Shown one piece after another: positions 1-9,633 of a stretch of 64,000 bases of DNA (its first letter is position 1; each line of letters opens with the position of its first letter). The DNA is from Thalassotalea crassostreae (GTDB lineage Bacteria > Pseudomonadota > Gammaproteobacteria > Enterobacterales > Alteromonadaceae), in assembly GCF_001831495.1 (NCBI RefSeq), contig NZ_CP017689.1, positions 3,782,001 to 3,846,000 on the forward strand, given 5' to 3'. The notes under the pieces were generated by a model that saw only the letters and a program-made list of their open reading frames with translations, ran no database searches and was not told the origin of the DNA. A program made the position numbers and the translations under genes.

Positions 1-738
1 AGAACCGGCACTATAAAAGCTGGCGAATAATTCTCCCCACAGAGACTGGTTAGATATGACCGGTAGCAATAAAAATAACATCGCAAACAAACAAAGCGGG
101 ACCATCTTAACTTTGCTTAGCTTTCTCGAATTGGACTTTATGTCAGAATTTTCAGCAAGATTAGAATTCGCTTCAGCAGTACTTTGAGAAGAAACTTCTT
201 TGCAATAAATTACACCGACTATAGCGGCAAACACGAGTACTAACATTTGAGTCGTAATGCTAGGCATTACCATCAAAGTGGCGGCGCTAACAGTACAAAC
301 TGCAGTGGTTATTTTGTCTTTGCAAAAAGAATTGAACATCGACAATGTAGCGTCAAGAACAACGACAACAGCCAGAATTTTTAAACCATGTATAACGCCG
401 TCAAACCAAGCCGCTTGGTCTGACAAAGTTAATGCCGACAAAAAATAGAGCAATAAGAAAGATGGTAATGTAAATCCCAAAAAGGCCGCGATACCACCAG
501 CTAAACCACCGCGTTGTACGCCAATGGCAAACCCAACTTGGCTCGAACCTGGGCCCGGTAAGAATTGACTCAAAGCAATGAGTTTTGCGTATTCTTGGTC
601 GTTAATCCAATTAAGCTGCTCAACAAATAATTTTCGAAAATACCCCATATGGGCTGCGGGACCACCGAAACTAGCCAAGCCAAGTATCAAATAGCGCCAG
701 AATATTTCGATAATGCCGCTGGATGTTTGATTGTTCAT
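1..738 (-). CDS. chrA: Chromate transporter ChrA, N-terminal part (gene runs off the window)
   Basis: This is the first ~246 residues of a CHR-family transporter; the rest lies beyond the left edge. It opens at the ATG at 738 and shows the CHR signatures FGGPAAHMGYFRK near residue 24 and LPGPGSSQVGFAIG near residue 60, followed by hydrophobic helices and a polar Ser/Asn-rich loop before another helix. Family members export chromate or related oxyanions across the inner membrane. Two-domain forms are about 400 residues, so truncation here is only due to the window. No frameshift is seen. The next gene to the right is an unrelated DUF3224 protein. Confidence 0.9.
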   Translation of the reverse strand, partial: MNNQTSSGIIEIFWRYLILGLASFGGPAAHMGYFRKLFVEQLNWINDQEYAKLIALSQFLPGPGSSQVGFAIGVQRGGLAGGIAAFLGFTLPSFLLLYFLSALTLSDQAAWFDGVIHGLKILAVVVVLDATLSMFNSFCKDKITTAVCTVSAATLMVMPSITTQMLVLVFAAIVGVIYCKEVSSQSTAEANSNLAENSDIKSNSRKLSKVKMVPLCLFAMLFLLLPVISNQSLWGELFASFYSAGS

Positions 739-804
739 ATATGATGTTTAACAATTCACTATTATTTCTACAAATTACTGTCTTTGAAGCAGCTCTATTC
801 CAAT

Positions 805-1179
805 TCAATCTAAAGCATAGTTCAATACGTATTGATGCTCGCCATCTTGCTGGATAATCTCCATTGATCCTGTAATATTTGCCAACTCACCTTGTCCTGA
901 ACCGGCTAATATTTTGATATCTAGAGACATTGCCGCGCCATCCATAAAGCCGGTATGTATTAAAGTAAACGCACCATGTTTACCAGCAACGCTGCCACTA
1001 AATTCTTCAATTGCACAATAAGCTGCTGCGCCACCTTCAGTGCGCTTACTCAACATCTGGCCGCTGCCACTGCCTTGCATATCACCATGATATTTCTTTG
1101 ATATAAGCAATCTTCCTGCCGGTGCTTTTTCGTCAGTTTGTGGCTCAAGGTTTACATCAAATAGCCCAGATATTGTCAT
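805..1179 (-). CDS. DUF3224 domain protein
   Basis: A 124-residue protein matching the DUF3224 family along its length: it starts MTISGLFDVNLEPQ, then has the family blocks GRLLISKKYHGDMQG, GQMLSKRTEGGAAAYCAIE and FTLIHTGFMDG. The fold is a small beta barrel of unknown function. I chose the ATG at 1179 because GGGGAG lies 8 bases upstream; an upstream in-frame codon would add 7 residues without a ribosome-binding site. No signal peptide is seen, so it should be cytoplasmic. It is transcribed alone. Confidence 0.8.
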   Translation of the reverse strand: MTISGLFDVNLEPQTDEKAPAGRLLISKKYHGDMQGSGSGQMLSKRTEGGAAAYCAIEEFSGSVAGKHGAFTLIHTGFMDGAAMSLDIKILAGSGQGELANITGSMEIIQQDGEHQYVLNYALD

Positions 1180-1307
1180 CGTACATACTCCCCAATTCAC
1201 CTACAATCGATTTTTACGGATGTCAAACTGCTTTGATATGTTGCCAAAACACTTAATAATAGGCGTAAAATTCACGAAAACAAACAACTTGATCTTCAAC
1301 CATTGTA

Positions 1308-1619
1308 TTAATGAAGTTTTGTTTTTGCTTCCAAAGCATAGCTTACATGATTGTTGATATTTTTTAATTTGATATCAATGCGAGCAAGTTCTTGCTTAAT
1401 CAAAGCATTCATTTTTACATCCCCACTCGATGAAACAAGTTTCTCTATCGATTCATCAGTATCAAAGGCACATAGTATTTGTAAGCTTTCGGGAAATTTC
1501 GAATAGTTTACCGTATGGGTTAACCATAAAAAGCCATCGATTTCTTTTAACGCCTGTTCACAAACTTGTGTTAGCGAAATGCGGATATTGTTCTCTATTT
1601 TTTTGTCTGTTTTTCGCAT
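1308..1619 (-). CDS. Conserved hypothetical protein, 103 aa
   Basis: A small soluble protein starting MRKTDKKIENNIR, with no membrane segment or signal peptide. Similar gammaproteobacterial proteins with the block GFLWLTHTVNY and a C-terminal IDIKLKNINNHVSY segment are, from memory, sometimes labelled as Fis-family regulators, but I see no helix-turn-helix to support that. The function is unknown. It stands alone between the DUF3224 gene and a sulfatase gene, and there is no strong ribosome-binding site. Confidence 0.65.
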   Translation of the reverse strand: MRKTDKKIENNIRISLTQVCEQALKEIDGFLWLTHTVNYSKFPESLQILCAFDTDESIEKLVSSSGDVKMNALIKQELARIDIKLKNINNHVSYALEAKTKLH

Positions 1620-1747
1620 ATTCAGCTTGTTATTGGGTGCTTTAAATTGATCAGTTTAGCTTAATTTCTAGTGACGTAATGACTTTATAACATTCTTCTA
1701 CACTTGTTTAATACCGAAAGCTAGTTTTTGCAGATTCAACATATTAT

Positions 1748-3286
1748 TCAACGCTTAACACTGCGACCAGACGTTTGGTATTTTAGCAAAAGAGCCTGCA
1801 TTTCTTTGACTCTTTCAGGATGTTTAGAAGCGACATTATGTTTTTGTTCAATATCTGTTCTTAAGTTAAATAGCTCAAAGCTTTTTGATGGTAGATTATA
1901 ACCATACTCTGTAAGATACCACTTAGGCTGGCGCTTATCTTTTTTACTATGATCGACAAGTACCCAATCTCCCACACGAATAGCATACTTGCCTTTGGAT
2001 GTATTATGTACTGTCGATTGTCTGATCACATTATCGTTTTTACCTGTTAATGAAGCGAGCATATTGTAGCTATCAACGGCCACTTCGTTAGATAATGGGT
2101 AATCAACTATGCTGGCGATCGTTGCTAATAAGTCAACTTGACTGAATAACTCATCAGACACCTTTCCTGCCGAAATTTTAGCTGGCCATTTAGCGATGAA
2201 TGGCACACGATGCCCGCCTTCCCATATATCTCTCTTAGCGCCACGTAAATTAGCCATACTCGCATGTCCATGTTTTTTCATTCGCTCGTAGGCATAATAT
2301 TCTGGACCGTTATCGGATGAAAAAATAACCAAAGTATCATCTTCTATCCCTTTGTCTTTTAACGCTTTAACAATTTCTCCGACCACCCAGTCTGTTTGAT
2401 AAACAAAATCACCATAAGAGCCCGCTTTAGACTTACCGATGAATTCCTTATTTGGAATAATTGGCGCATGTGGAGACGGAAATGAAAAATATAAAAACAA
2501 TGGTTTTTCAGCGTTATGTTCGTCAATTATTTTGACCGCTCGCTCAGTGATCCTCGGCAAAACCTCAAATGGCTTCCAATCATCAGCTTGTGGACCCAGA
2601 CGAAACTTTCCTTTTCCCTCAGTAACTTCTGGTATTTCTGCATAAGATAATTTAGACGGGGCAGTGACAAATTTATCATTCTCTATCCAAGCGTAAGGTG
2701 GAAAGTTTATTGTCCCATCACCATAATAGCTATCAAACCCTAAATCGACAGGGCCCCCTTTTAGCGGTTTAGTCCAATCGATATCCTCAACCTTAAAATA
2801 GCCACTACCTTTTTTACCTACTTTTGATATGGATGCGCCTTTACGAACAACACTTTGCCAATTCCAACCTAAATGCCACTTACCTAACATAGCGGTACGA
2901 TAACCTTTAGTTTGCAACATTTTGGCTAAAGTAAACTCGTCTTTCTCAAAATAAGATGGCTCGAACGAACCTACAATAGAATGCTGACGGCGCCAATGAT
3001 AATTACCGGTTAACAGTGCATAACGACTTGGCGAACAAACACCGGAAGAACTATGAGCATCGGTATAACGGATCCCTTGGGCGGCAAGTGCATCGATATT
3101 GGGTGTAGCAATTTTAGATTCACTATTTTGTACTGACACATCACCATAACCTAAATCATCAGCATAAAGGATAACAATATTGGGGAATTCAAGTGGTTTG
3201 ATTTCCTTTGCTTCTATCATAGCTGGCAGCACTAGGGGCAGTAACAGTACAACTTGAATTACTTTTCTTATCATTTTTATAGCCAT
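1748..3286 (-). CDS. Secreted sulfatase (arylsulfatase family), Cys-type
   Basis: A 512-residue type I sulfatase with an N-terminal signal peptide (hydrophobic stretch ending around PAMIEA). The metal-binding start ADDLGYGDV and the formylglycine motif CSPSR are both present, so the catalytic Cys would be oxidised by a formylglycine-generating enzyme, which is not in the window. GKWHLGWNWQ, the substrate-side FSFPSPHAP block and SSDNGPEYY are also seen. It likely removes sulfate esters from algal polysaccharides in the periplasm or outside. A second, related sulfatase lies at 48961-50556. The substrate cannot be read from sequence. Confidence 0.93.
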   Translation of the reverse strand: MAIKMIRKVIQVVLLLPLVLPAMIEAKEIKPLEFPNIVILYADDLGYGDVSVQNSESKIATPNIDALAAQGIRYTDAHSSSGVCSPSRYALLTGNYHWRRQHSIVGSFEPSYFEKDEFTLAKMLQTKGYRTAMLGKWHLGWNWQSVVRKGASISKVGKKGSGYFKVEDIDWTKPLKGGPVDLGFDSYYGDGTINFPPYAWIENDKFVTAPSKLSYAEIPEVTEGKGKFRLGPQADDWKPFEVLPRITERAVKIIDEHNAEKPLFLYFSFPSPHAPIIPNKEFIGKSKAGSYGDFVYQTDWVVGEIVKALKDKGIEDDTLVIFSSDNGPEYYAYERMKKHGHASMANLRGAKRDIWEGGHRVPFIAKWPAKISAGKVSDELFSQVDLLATIASIVDYPLSNEVAVDSYNMLASLTGKNDNVIRQSTVHNTSKGKYAIRVGDWVLVDHSKKDKRQPKWYLTEYGYNLPSKSFELFNLRTDIEQKHNVASKHPERVKEMQALLLKYQTSGRSVKR

Positions 3287-3499
3287 AGTTTTCTTAATTG
3301 GTTGATAAGTAAAATAATTATATTTACATCAATTATCAATCATATTTACAGCAAATTTACACTAAACTAGTACTATGATGGTTAATTGTTGTTTGATTAA
3401 TTTAACTTCTAATCGAGCAGTAACTTTATGAAATATATAGAGGTTTGTTTAACACCAGTAGCGTTGCAAAACATTGGCGATAATTGGTTTAGAAAGAAG

Positions 3500-3802
3500 C
3501 TAAATATCGTTGTTTGCTTTGTGTTGTTCTATTTCTGCCGCTCGTTTTGCTGCTGCATTTTTTTCGGCGTTTACACGGTTTTGATCAACTTTATGGCTAT
3601 CGATTACTTTCGTTCGACATGAGTTATGTGCTGTTTCAGATTTGACCCAACAATTGCCATCATCATGTTGTAGACAAGATTCAAGCATAGCCACGGCAAT
3701 CTTTTTACATGGAATAAACTCATTTTCCGTTGGTGAAGCCATGGTGAATGAGCTAAAAAACAAGCCTGTCAAAGCCAAGATTTTAATTAACAATCGTCGC
3801 AT
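3500..3802 (-). CDS. Small secreted Cys-containing protein, unknown function
   Basis: A 100-residue protein with a clear Sec signal peptide (MRRLLIKILALTGLFFSSFTMA). The mature part has four cysteines in the pattern C-x10-C-x7-C-x10-C and a charged C-terminal helix rich in Ala, Lys and Glu. The even cysteine number suggests two periplasmic disulfides. I do not recognise a family. It is monocistronic, between the sulfatase and an MFS transporter gene. Confidence 0.65.
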   Translation of the reverse strand: MRRLLIKILALTGLFFSSFTMASPTENEFIPCKKIAVAMLESCLQHDDGNCWVKSETAHNSCRTKVIDSHKVDQNRVNAEKNAAAKRAAEIEQHKANNDI

Positions 3803-3928
3803 TTTAATCCTTTACAAATCGATTTAGGCAGCATAATTAAAACGCTACATACACTTTCTGATATTGTTTAAGGTAAGGGAATACTTAATAAAAGCCAATA
3901 TTTTTCTAGATTGTTTTAGCATAATAAA

Positions 3929-3952
3929 AATGGGCACGATAAAGTGCCCTTT
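3929..3952 (-). terminator. Rho-independent terminator after the MFS gene
   Basis: A perfect 6-bp stem GGGCAC/GTGCCC with a 6-base loop lies 25 bases past the MFS stop codon. On the minus strand it is followed by ATTTTTATT, and on the plus strand by TTTTCATT, so it may act in both directions. Confidence 0.75.
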
Positions 3953-3976
3953 TCATTTCGATTATTTATTTTTGAG

Positions 3977-5284
3977 TTATATTCGCTGCTTTTTCAAAAA
4001 TAACACCGTTAAGCCAGCGAGAAACGAACCTGCAGCCATAATTAGTGCGACACTTTCTAGCGCCATGCCTGCGGCAAAAAGAAACCCTGGGATCATTGGC
4101 CCTAATACTGCGCCACCACGGCCAATACCAAGCACTAAGCCTGAACCTGATCCTAGCAATGAAGACGGGAAGGATGCGGCAAACAAACCGAAAAAACCTG
4201 AAATTGCAGCAAAAACAAAGGCACCTGTAAAGAATCCTATCTGTTTCATACTTGTTAATGTTTCAGTAAAATAAGGGAATCCAGCAACGCCTATCGCAGC
4301 ACAGATTAGACTAACCACCATTAATATTCTGATCGATACAAAGCGAGCAACAATGCCCATACCAATAGAGCCAAACACGCCACCTAAACTAATAATGCCC
4401 AAAACTTTAGTCGCCTCTGATGCAGAGTGACCAAGATCAGATACAATTGTCGGTAGCCATTTCACAAAATAATAATAAGTCGCAATATTAGCGAAATAGG
4501 CAAAAATCAAAATCGAGGTAACAATCGCTAAATTATTTTTGAATAGACTTTTAACGCCGACTGGCTCAACCTTTTTCTCTTCTATTGGCAGCAATGCCGT
4601 TGGAATAGAATGACCCAAACGTCGCATTATATTCTGGATTTTCTCTAATGCACCTTCTGGGCGTTTACGCTCAAGATAAGTGATAGTTTCCGGTACCAAC
4701 GCATAGACTAACGGGATAAATAATAAGCTCAGCACCGCACCTAGATAAAAGGTAACACGCCAATCATATTCTTTTAGTAAAGGCGCTAAAAAGGTAGCCC
4801 CAAGGTATACGCCAAAGGCAAAGCCACCAGCAACTAATACAACAGCAAGAGAACGGTTTTTATTATTACAGTAGTCCGATGAAGTCGCAGTAGCAGCAGC
4901 AAGTAAGCCACCAATACCGATACCAGTGAAGACCCGAGCGGCACCCAACACATAAATATTGGGTGCTACGCCTGCAATCCCCATACCGACGGTTAATATC
5001 ACCAAGCCAAGTAGCATTGTTGGTCTACGCCCTTTTGAGTCGGCGAGAGCCCCCATAATAATAGAACCCAGAGCCATACCGACAAGTTCTGCTGGCAGGA
5101 TAATACCTAAAACCGCCTTCGATAAGCCCCATTCTGCAGTCATTCCTGGTGCAGCAAAAGCAATGGCTAAAACGTCATAACCATCTAACGCTAAAATGCC
5201 GATACAGATTGCAACGATATACCATTGCCCTACTTTCATCGGCTCTTGATGAATTCTTTCCAAAGCCCCAATTTCAGTACTCAT
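3977..5284 (-). CDS. MFS transporter, aromatic acid:H+ symporter (AAHS) type
   Basis: A 435-residue permease with about 12 membrane segments. The DGYDVLAIAFAAPG segment in helix 1 matches the DGxD motif of the AAHS family, and GALADSKGRRPTM is MFS motif A between helices 2 and 3. These proteins import small aromatic or other organic acids with protons. No catabolic genes sit next to it, so the substrate is open. A terminator follows directly, and the 270-base upstream region (5285-5556) presumably holds its promoter, though I could not pick one out. Confidence 0.87.
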   Translation of the reverse strand: MSTEIGALERIHQEPMKVGQWYIVAICIGILALDGYDVLAIAFAAPGMTAEWGLSKAVLGIILPAELVGMALGSIIMGALADSKGRRPTMLLGLVILTVGMGIAGVAPNIYVLGAARVFTGIGIGGLLAAATATSSDYCNNKNRSLAVVLVAGGFAFGVYLGATFLAPLLKEYDWRVTFYLGAVLSLLFIPLVYALVPETITYLERKRPEGALEKIQNIMRRLGHSIPTALLPIEEKKVEPVGVKSLFKNNLAIVTSILIFAYFANIATYYYFVKWLPTIVSDLGHSASEATKVLGIISLGGVFGSIGMGIVARFVSIRILMVVSLICAAIGVAGFPYFTETLTSMKQIGFFTGAFVFAAISGFFGLFAASFPSSLLGSGSGLVLGIGRGGAVLGPMIPGFLFAAGMALESVALIMAAGSFLAGLTVLFLKKQRI

Positions 5285-5556
5285 TTGTTAACCCCATTAT
5301 TATCGTTATATACAATGTGCTTGTTGTTTTTATTCTTGTACTAACAGTTGTATTGACTGTTGTAGTTACATTCATCGCACATTAATAAGTTATTAAATAA
5401 TCAAGCTACAGGACTTTAGTCAGCAATAACGTATCTATTTGGGCGTAAAAGTGGTCAAAAAAACAATAAATACGATGATAATTAGGGAAAATATATAGAT
5501 ATAAAGGTTAAAAAATGAAGGAGTACAATAGTTGGAGGCTGAACTGCGGTGCTTAG

Positions 5557-5892
5557 CTAACGTTGATATTTAATCCACAATTTAAGGTAAACAGCGTTAC
5601 AAGTGGCATTATCATCCATTTTGCCGTCTCTATCACAATCGCTTCCAGTTAATGACTTTACTACGCCCTCACCGTATTTTTCAACATCACTCGCCGATGA
5701 TTCGACCATAATGGTTACTTTCGGTGAAGCGTCGATAAATTCGCCAACATCTTTATAGGAGATGAACTGCTCTTTTGAAACTAGATGACTTATATCTTTG
5801 GTGGTTGAGTTGGACTGTGCTAAACACTGAATAGGCACCAATATTGCGCTGCAAAGTAACAAAGCAAGACTAGAGAAAGGACGTATATTCAT
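5557..5892 (-). CDS. Secreted hypothetical protein, 111 aa
   Basis: The protein has a Sec signal peptide (hydrophobic LALLLCSAILVP, cleavage near CLAQS) and a mature domain of about 85 residues ending with a two-Cys loop SDCDRDGKMDDNATC, whose acidic spacing resembles a calcium-binding loop. Two adjacent ATGs are possible; I chose the second (5892) because AGGA is then 6 bases away. It is translationally coupled to the upstream gene, whose stop codon lies 2 bases before this start. No family is recognised. Confidence 0.6.
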   Translation of the reverse strand: MNIRPFSSLALLLCSAILVPIQCLAQSNSTTKDISHLVSKEQFISYKDVGEFIDASPKVTIMVESSASDVEKYGEGVVKSLTGSDCDRDGKMDDNATCNAVYLKLWIKYQR

Positions 5893-5894
5893 CA

Positions 5895-6224
5895 TTATTC
5901 CTGAGCAATAAAATTCTTTTCTAGTATTGCCAAAATTACCGTTTCTGACAATTCACCAATATTAAATTCAGTTGATGAAAATATATCACCGGCTTTATTA
6001 CCTAAAGCGATATCAACCGTGTCAGGTTTGTGATCGTGCAATAGCACCACTATTTTTTTATCTAAAGCGACACAATCTAGAGTTATTGCATCGGCATTCA
6101 TACCTTGTTTACGCAAGGCTTTGTCCATAATGCCCATCAATGTATCAACCGTTTTAAATTTGTTGTAAAACATATCATTGGCTTTAGCGACTAACTCCGA
6201 TACCTGTTTTAATTTTTCATTCAT
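5895..6224 (-). CDS. Hypothetical protein, 109 aa, upstream partner of 5557-5892
   Basis: A soluble protein with no signal peptide or membrane segment. It is mostly helical at the N-terminus (MNEKLKQVSELVAKAND) and then has a beta-rich centre (KKIVVLLHDHKPDTVDIALG). I do not recognise the family. It forms a two-gene unit with the secreted protein that follows, so the two may work together, but nothing shows how. Confidence 0.6.
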   Translation of the reverse strand: MNEKLKQVSELVAKANDMFYNKFKTVDTLMGIMDKALRKQGMNADAITLDCVALDKKIVVLLHDHKPDTVDIALGNKAGDIFSSTEFNIGELSETVILAILEKNFIAQE

Positions 6225-6391
6225 GTTTATTGTTCTTACTTTTTTTGGCTAGCACAGACTTGGGCTAGCGCACTTACTATATCAGAGCATATATTAAAAT
6301 GACTAGCCTCTAAATAGCTTATGCGCTAACAACAATATCAATGCTACAATGACGATACCCGATATCACTGGCTGAGCTTTTATTTCAAACT

Positions 6392-6793
6392 ATGCAAGAA
6401 TGTAATCAATGCGGCAAGTGCTGTACAAAATATGGTGGTGGTGACTTAGCGGTCTCAACATCAGAGATAGAGCTATGGGAGTTATTCCAACCAGAGATTT
6501 TCAAGTTCGTAAAAAACAAGCAAATATGGTTTGATCCAAAAACCGGCAATAAATTAGAGCGCTGCCCATTTTTACAAACCGAAGCGAAAGCAAACGAATT
6601 AGCTGCGACTAAATACACTTGCAGTATATATTTAGATCGACCAGAGGACTGCCGCCATTACCCTAGTCGTATTGACGAAATGCTCAAAGATGAGTGCGAA
6701 ATGCTCGAACAGCAAGACTTAAAAAATCCAAAACAAGCGCAACGAAAGCTCGACGTTTTAATGATCGATAGCCGACCGGCGAGCTTAAGTTAA
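6392..6793 (+). CDS. YkgJ-type cysteine cluster protein
   Basis: A 133-residue protein of the YkgJ / CxxCxxCC zinc- or iron-chelating family. It starts with the hallmark CNQCGKCC, and further cysteines occur in RCPFL, YTCSIY and DCRHYPSR, giving the usual eight-Cys cluster set. The role of the family is unknown; metal binding is predicted from the cysteines. It is alone on the plus strand and converges with the FAD dehydrogenase gene. Confidence 0.82.
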   Translation: MQECNQCGKCCTKYGGGDLAVSTSEIELWELFQPEIFKFVKNKQIWFDPKTGNKLERCPFLQTEAKANELAATKYTCSIYLDRPEDCRHYPSRIDEMLKDECEMLEQQDLKNPKQAQRKLDVLMIDSRPASLS

Positions 6794-6822
6794 AACAGAT
6801 TAGTTAAAAGAACTAACTGAAG

Positions 6823-8469
6823 CTATTCTGTCTTTTCTAACATTGCTAAAGCCATTGCTTCAGCAACTTTGATACCGTCGATACCTGCCGATAAAATACC
6901 TCCAGCATAACCAGCACCTTCACCTGCAGGAAACAAACCATCAGTATTTAAGCTTTGTAGTGTTTGCTTATCGCGAGTAATTTGAATCGGCGATGATGTG
7001 CGAGTTTCAACAGCGGTCAATGTTGCCTCAGCCATTGAGAAACCCTTAATTTTGCGTTCAAATGCTGGTAATGCTTCACGAATCGCTTCAACCGCATAAT
7101 CAGGAAGTGCCTCGCTTAAATCACAATATTTAACGCCCGGTTTGTACGATGGTTCGACACTACCGTGTTCACCACTTTTACGACCCGCTAAGAAATCACC
7201 AACAAGCTGGCACGGTGCGTCATAACTCTCACCACCAAGCTTGTAAGCTTGTTCTTCTAATCGGCGTTGAAATTCAATTCCTGCTAACACATCATCGGTG
7301 CTGCCATCAGGGTGGTAATCTTTTGGATCGATGCCAACAACAATGGCGCTATTTGCATTGCGTTCATGGCGTGAATATTGACTCATACCGTTTGTCACTA
7401 CACGACCTTCTTCAGAAGCTGCAGCAACCACGGTGCCACCAGGGCACATACAAAAACTGTAAACCGAGCGGCCATTTTTACAATGATGCACTAGCTTATA
7501 ATCTGCAGCACCCAAAATTGGATGACCAGCATTTTTGCCAAATCGAGCTTCATCAATAACCGACTGTTCATGTTCGATGCGAAAGCCAACAGAAAATGGT
7601 TTTGATTTAATAAAGACGTCTTTTTCATGGAGCATCTTGAAGGTGTCTCGGGCGCTGTGTCCAATTGCAAGCGCAATAGCATCGGTCTCAATGGTTTCAC
7701 CATCAGCAAGCGTTAAGCCAACGACTTTGCGCTTTCCTGAGCCATCATTAAGTTCTTCAAAATGAATATCATCAACGCGTTGTTCGAAGCGTATTTCACC
7801 ACCAAGCTCAGTGATTGTTGCGCGCATACGTTCGACCATAGTGACTAATTTAAAGGTACCTATGTGTGGCTTACTAACATATAAAATTTCATCTGGTGCG
7901 CCAGCATCAACAAACTCATTTAATACTTTTCGGCTGTAATGTTTTGGATCTTTAACCTGACTATAAAGTTTACCATCAGAGAAAGTGCCGGCGCCGCCTT
8001 CGCCAAACTGAACATTAGACTCAGTATTCAGGATTTTTTTGCGCCAAAAGCCAAAGGTATCTTTGGTTCTTTGACGAACTTCTTTACCGCGTTCTAAAAT
8101 AATTGGCTTAAAACCCATTTGCGCAAGGATTAAACCGGCAAATAAACCACATGGCCCCATGCCAATGACGACAGGGCGTTTAGTAATAGTTTCAGGTGCT
8201 TGTGCAACAAAATGGTAACTTGTATCTGGACTAACTCGGACGTGTTGATCTTTTTCAAATCGTGCTAATAATTCTTCATCGCACTTTGTTTCCACATCTA
8301 AAGTATACATCAAAATGATGTTGTTCTTTTTGCGAGCATCGTAACCACGCTTAAACACGGTAAAGTTAACTAGCTGACTTTGATCTATATTTAACTTAGT
8401 TAAAATAGCATTCTCAAGGTCTTGTGGTTGATGATTTAGATCTAACTTAATATTAGTTAAGCGCAACAT
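6823..8469 (-). CDS. FAD-dependent dehydrogenase (COG2509 family)
   Basis: A 548-residue NAD(P)/FAD-dependent oxidoreductase. A small N-terminal domain of about 90 residues precedes the FAD-binding Rossmann motif GMGPCGLFAGLILAQMG, followed by the GEGGAGTFSDGKLYS segment, a CPGGTVV loop typical of the family, and the C-terminal FAD site GLFPAGEGAGYAGGI. The substrate is unknown. The start at 8469 matches the conserved N-terminus MLRLTNIKL and has GGGAAC upstream; the longer reading has no support. Confidence 0.88.
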   Translation of the reverse strand: MLRLTNIKLDLNHQPQDLENAILTKLNIDQSQLVNFTVFKRGYDARKKNNIILMYTLDVETKCDEELLARFEKDQHVRVSPDTSYHFVAQAPETITKRPVVIGMGPCGLFAGLILAQMGFKPIILERGKEVRQRTKDTFGFWRKKILNTESNVQFGEGGAGTFSDGKLYSQVKDPKHYSRKVLNEFVDAGAPDEILYVSKPHIGTFKLVTMVERMRATITELGGEIRFEQRVDDIHFEELNDGSGKRKVVGLTLADGETIETDAIALAIGHSARDTFKMLHEKDVFIKSKPFSVGFRIEHEQSVIDEARFGKNAGHPILGAADYKLVHHCKNGRSVYSFCMCPGGTVVAAASEEGRVVTNGMSQYSRHERNANSAIVVGIDPKDYHPDGSTDDVLAGIEFQRRLEEQAYKLGGESYDAPCQLVGDFLAGRKSGEHGSVEPSYKPGVKYCDLSEALPDYAVEAIREALPAFERKIKGFSMAEATLTAVETRTSSPIQITRDKQTLQSLNTDGLFPAGEGAGYAGGILSAGIDGIKVAEAMALAMLEKTE

Positions 8470-8690
8470 ATGTGTTCCAATTTGGGAAATTAAATAACAG
8501 CAATAATATAGACGACGATATTTACATCGCGATTTACGAGTTAAGCCGCGATATTTTACCAAAATGCTTAGCTCAGATAAATCAGCAATTGAAATAGTTT
8601 TTCAGCACGGTATGATCGCCGCTATTATTTAGCTAAAAATTCAAGCTAAAGCCTCTATCTAGAGCTTCAACCTAAAACAAAGGACAGCCA

Positions 8691-9026
8691 ATGGCGTTTG
8701 TAGTAACCGACAATTGCATAAAATGTAAATACACCGATTGCGTCGCTGTATGTCCTGCCGATGCGTTTTATGAAGGCCCTAACTTTTTAGTGATCAGCCC
8801 TGACGACTGTATTGATTGTGATTTATGCCCGATTGAGTGTCCCGCCGAAGCTATCTTTCAAGAAGATGAAGTACCAGAAGATCAACAAGACTTTATTGAA
8901 CTTAATAGTGAATTAGCAAAGCAATGGCCGCGAATTACTGAAGTAAAAGCGCCGCCTAAAGATGCTAAAGAATGGGATGGTGTACCAAATAAAATTAAAC
9001 ACCTTATCATCGATGCCGACGACTAA
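8691..9026 (+). CDS. fdxA: 7Fe ferredoxin FdxA
   Basis: A 111-residue seven-iron ferredoxin. The first cluster loop [14 protein letters not shown] supplies [3Fe-4S]/[4Fe-4S] ligands and the second loop [15 protein letters not shown] is a full CxxCxxCxxxCP. The long acidic C-terminal tail is typical of FdxA. It is a soluble electron carrier of the cytoplasm. AAAGGA lies 7 bases upstream of the ATG. It is transcribed divergently from the FAD dehydrogenase, separated by a 221-base region that should hold both promoters. Confidence 0.95.
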   Translation: MAFVVTDNCIKCKYTDCVAVCPADAFYEGPNFLVISPDDCIDCDLCPIECPAEAIFQEDEVPEDQQDFIELNSELAKQWPRITEVKAPPKDAKEWDGVPNKIKHLIIDADD

Positions 9027-9042
9027 ATCAATGAGCTGAAAA

Positions 9043-9597
9043 TTATTTTATCAGTGAAAGTATTTGTTTAAATTCTGCATTTCTCGAATCTTCAATCAGC
9101 TCATACAAACACATTTCCACACTAGTGATACTACCACCTTTATGTTTTAGCTTATCAATTGCCAAGTCTTTATTGGCTTTGTCGCGAGATGATACGCAGT
9201 CTACAACCACCTCAATATCGTAGCCCTTTTCTAATAAAGCATAGGCCGTTTGATAAACACAAATATGTGCTTCTATACCGCAAACTAACCACTGTTTAAC
9301 ATTGCTATCTGCCACGGCTTGAACAAACTCACTGCTGCCACAACCACTAAAGGTATGTTTTACGATGGCTTCATTTGGCTGTTTATTATCACCATGCAAA
9401 TGCTGACTTATTTGAGCAACGGTTGCCCCCAGTCCTTGTGGATTTTGCTCTAACCAAACAATAGGTAAGTTTACGATTTTACAGCCTTGAATTAGCACTT
9501 CGATGTTGGCTAACATTGCTTCGCTGTCGGCAACCAGACTTGCTAGTTTTCCTTGTACATCAATCACTATCAAACCGGTGTTATGTTTGTTAAGCAT
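9043..9597 (-). CDS. Isochorismatase-family cysteine hydrolase
   Basis: A 184-residue hydrolase of the isochorismatase-like superfamily. The catalytic Asp is in LIVIDVQGK, the catalytic Lys in VKHTFSG, and the nucleophile Cys in GIEAHICVYQTA. This is the YcaC-like hydrolase branch; the substrate is unknown (amide or similar). GGAG stands 9 bases before the ATG. The flavin reductase gene lies 36 bases upstream on the same strand, so the two may be co-transcribed. Confidence 0.88.
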   Translation of the reverse strand: MLNKHNTGLIVIDVQGKLASLVADSEAMLANIEVLIQGCKIVNLPIVWLEQNPQGLGATVAQISQHLHGDNKQPNEAIVKHTFSGCGSSEFVQAVADSNVKQWLVCGIEAHICVYQTAYALLEKGYDIEVVVDCVSSRDKANKDLAIDKLKHKGGSITSVEMCLYELIEDSRNAEFKQILSLIK

Positions 9598-9633
9598 TTC
9601 AATTCACTCCAAGATAGTTGTATTGTTTGTTGT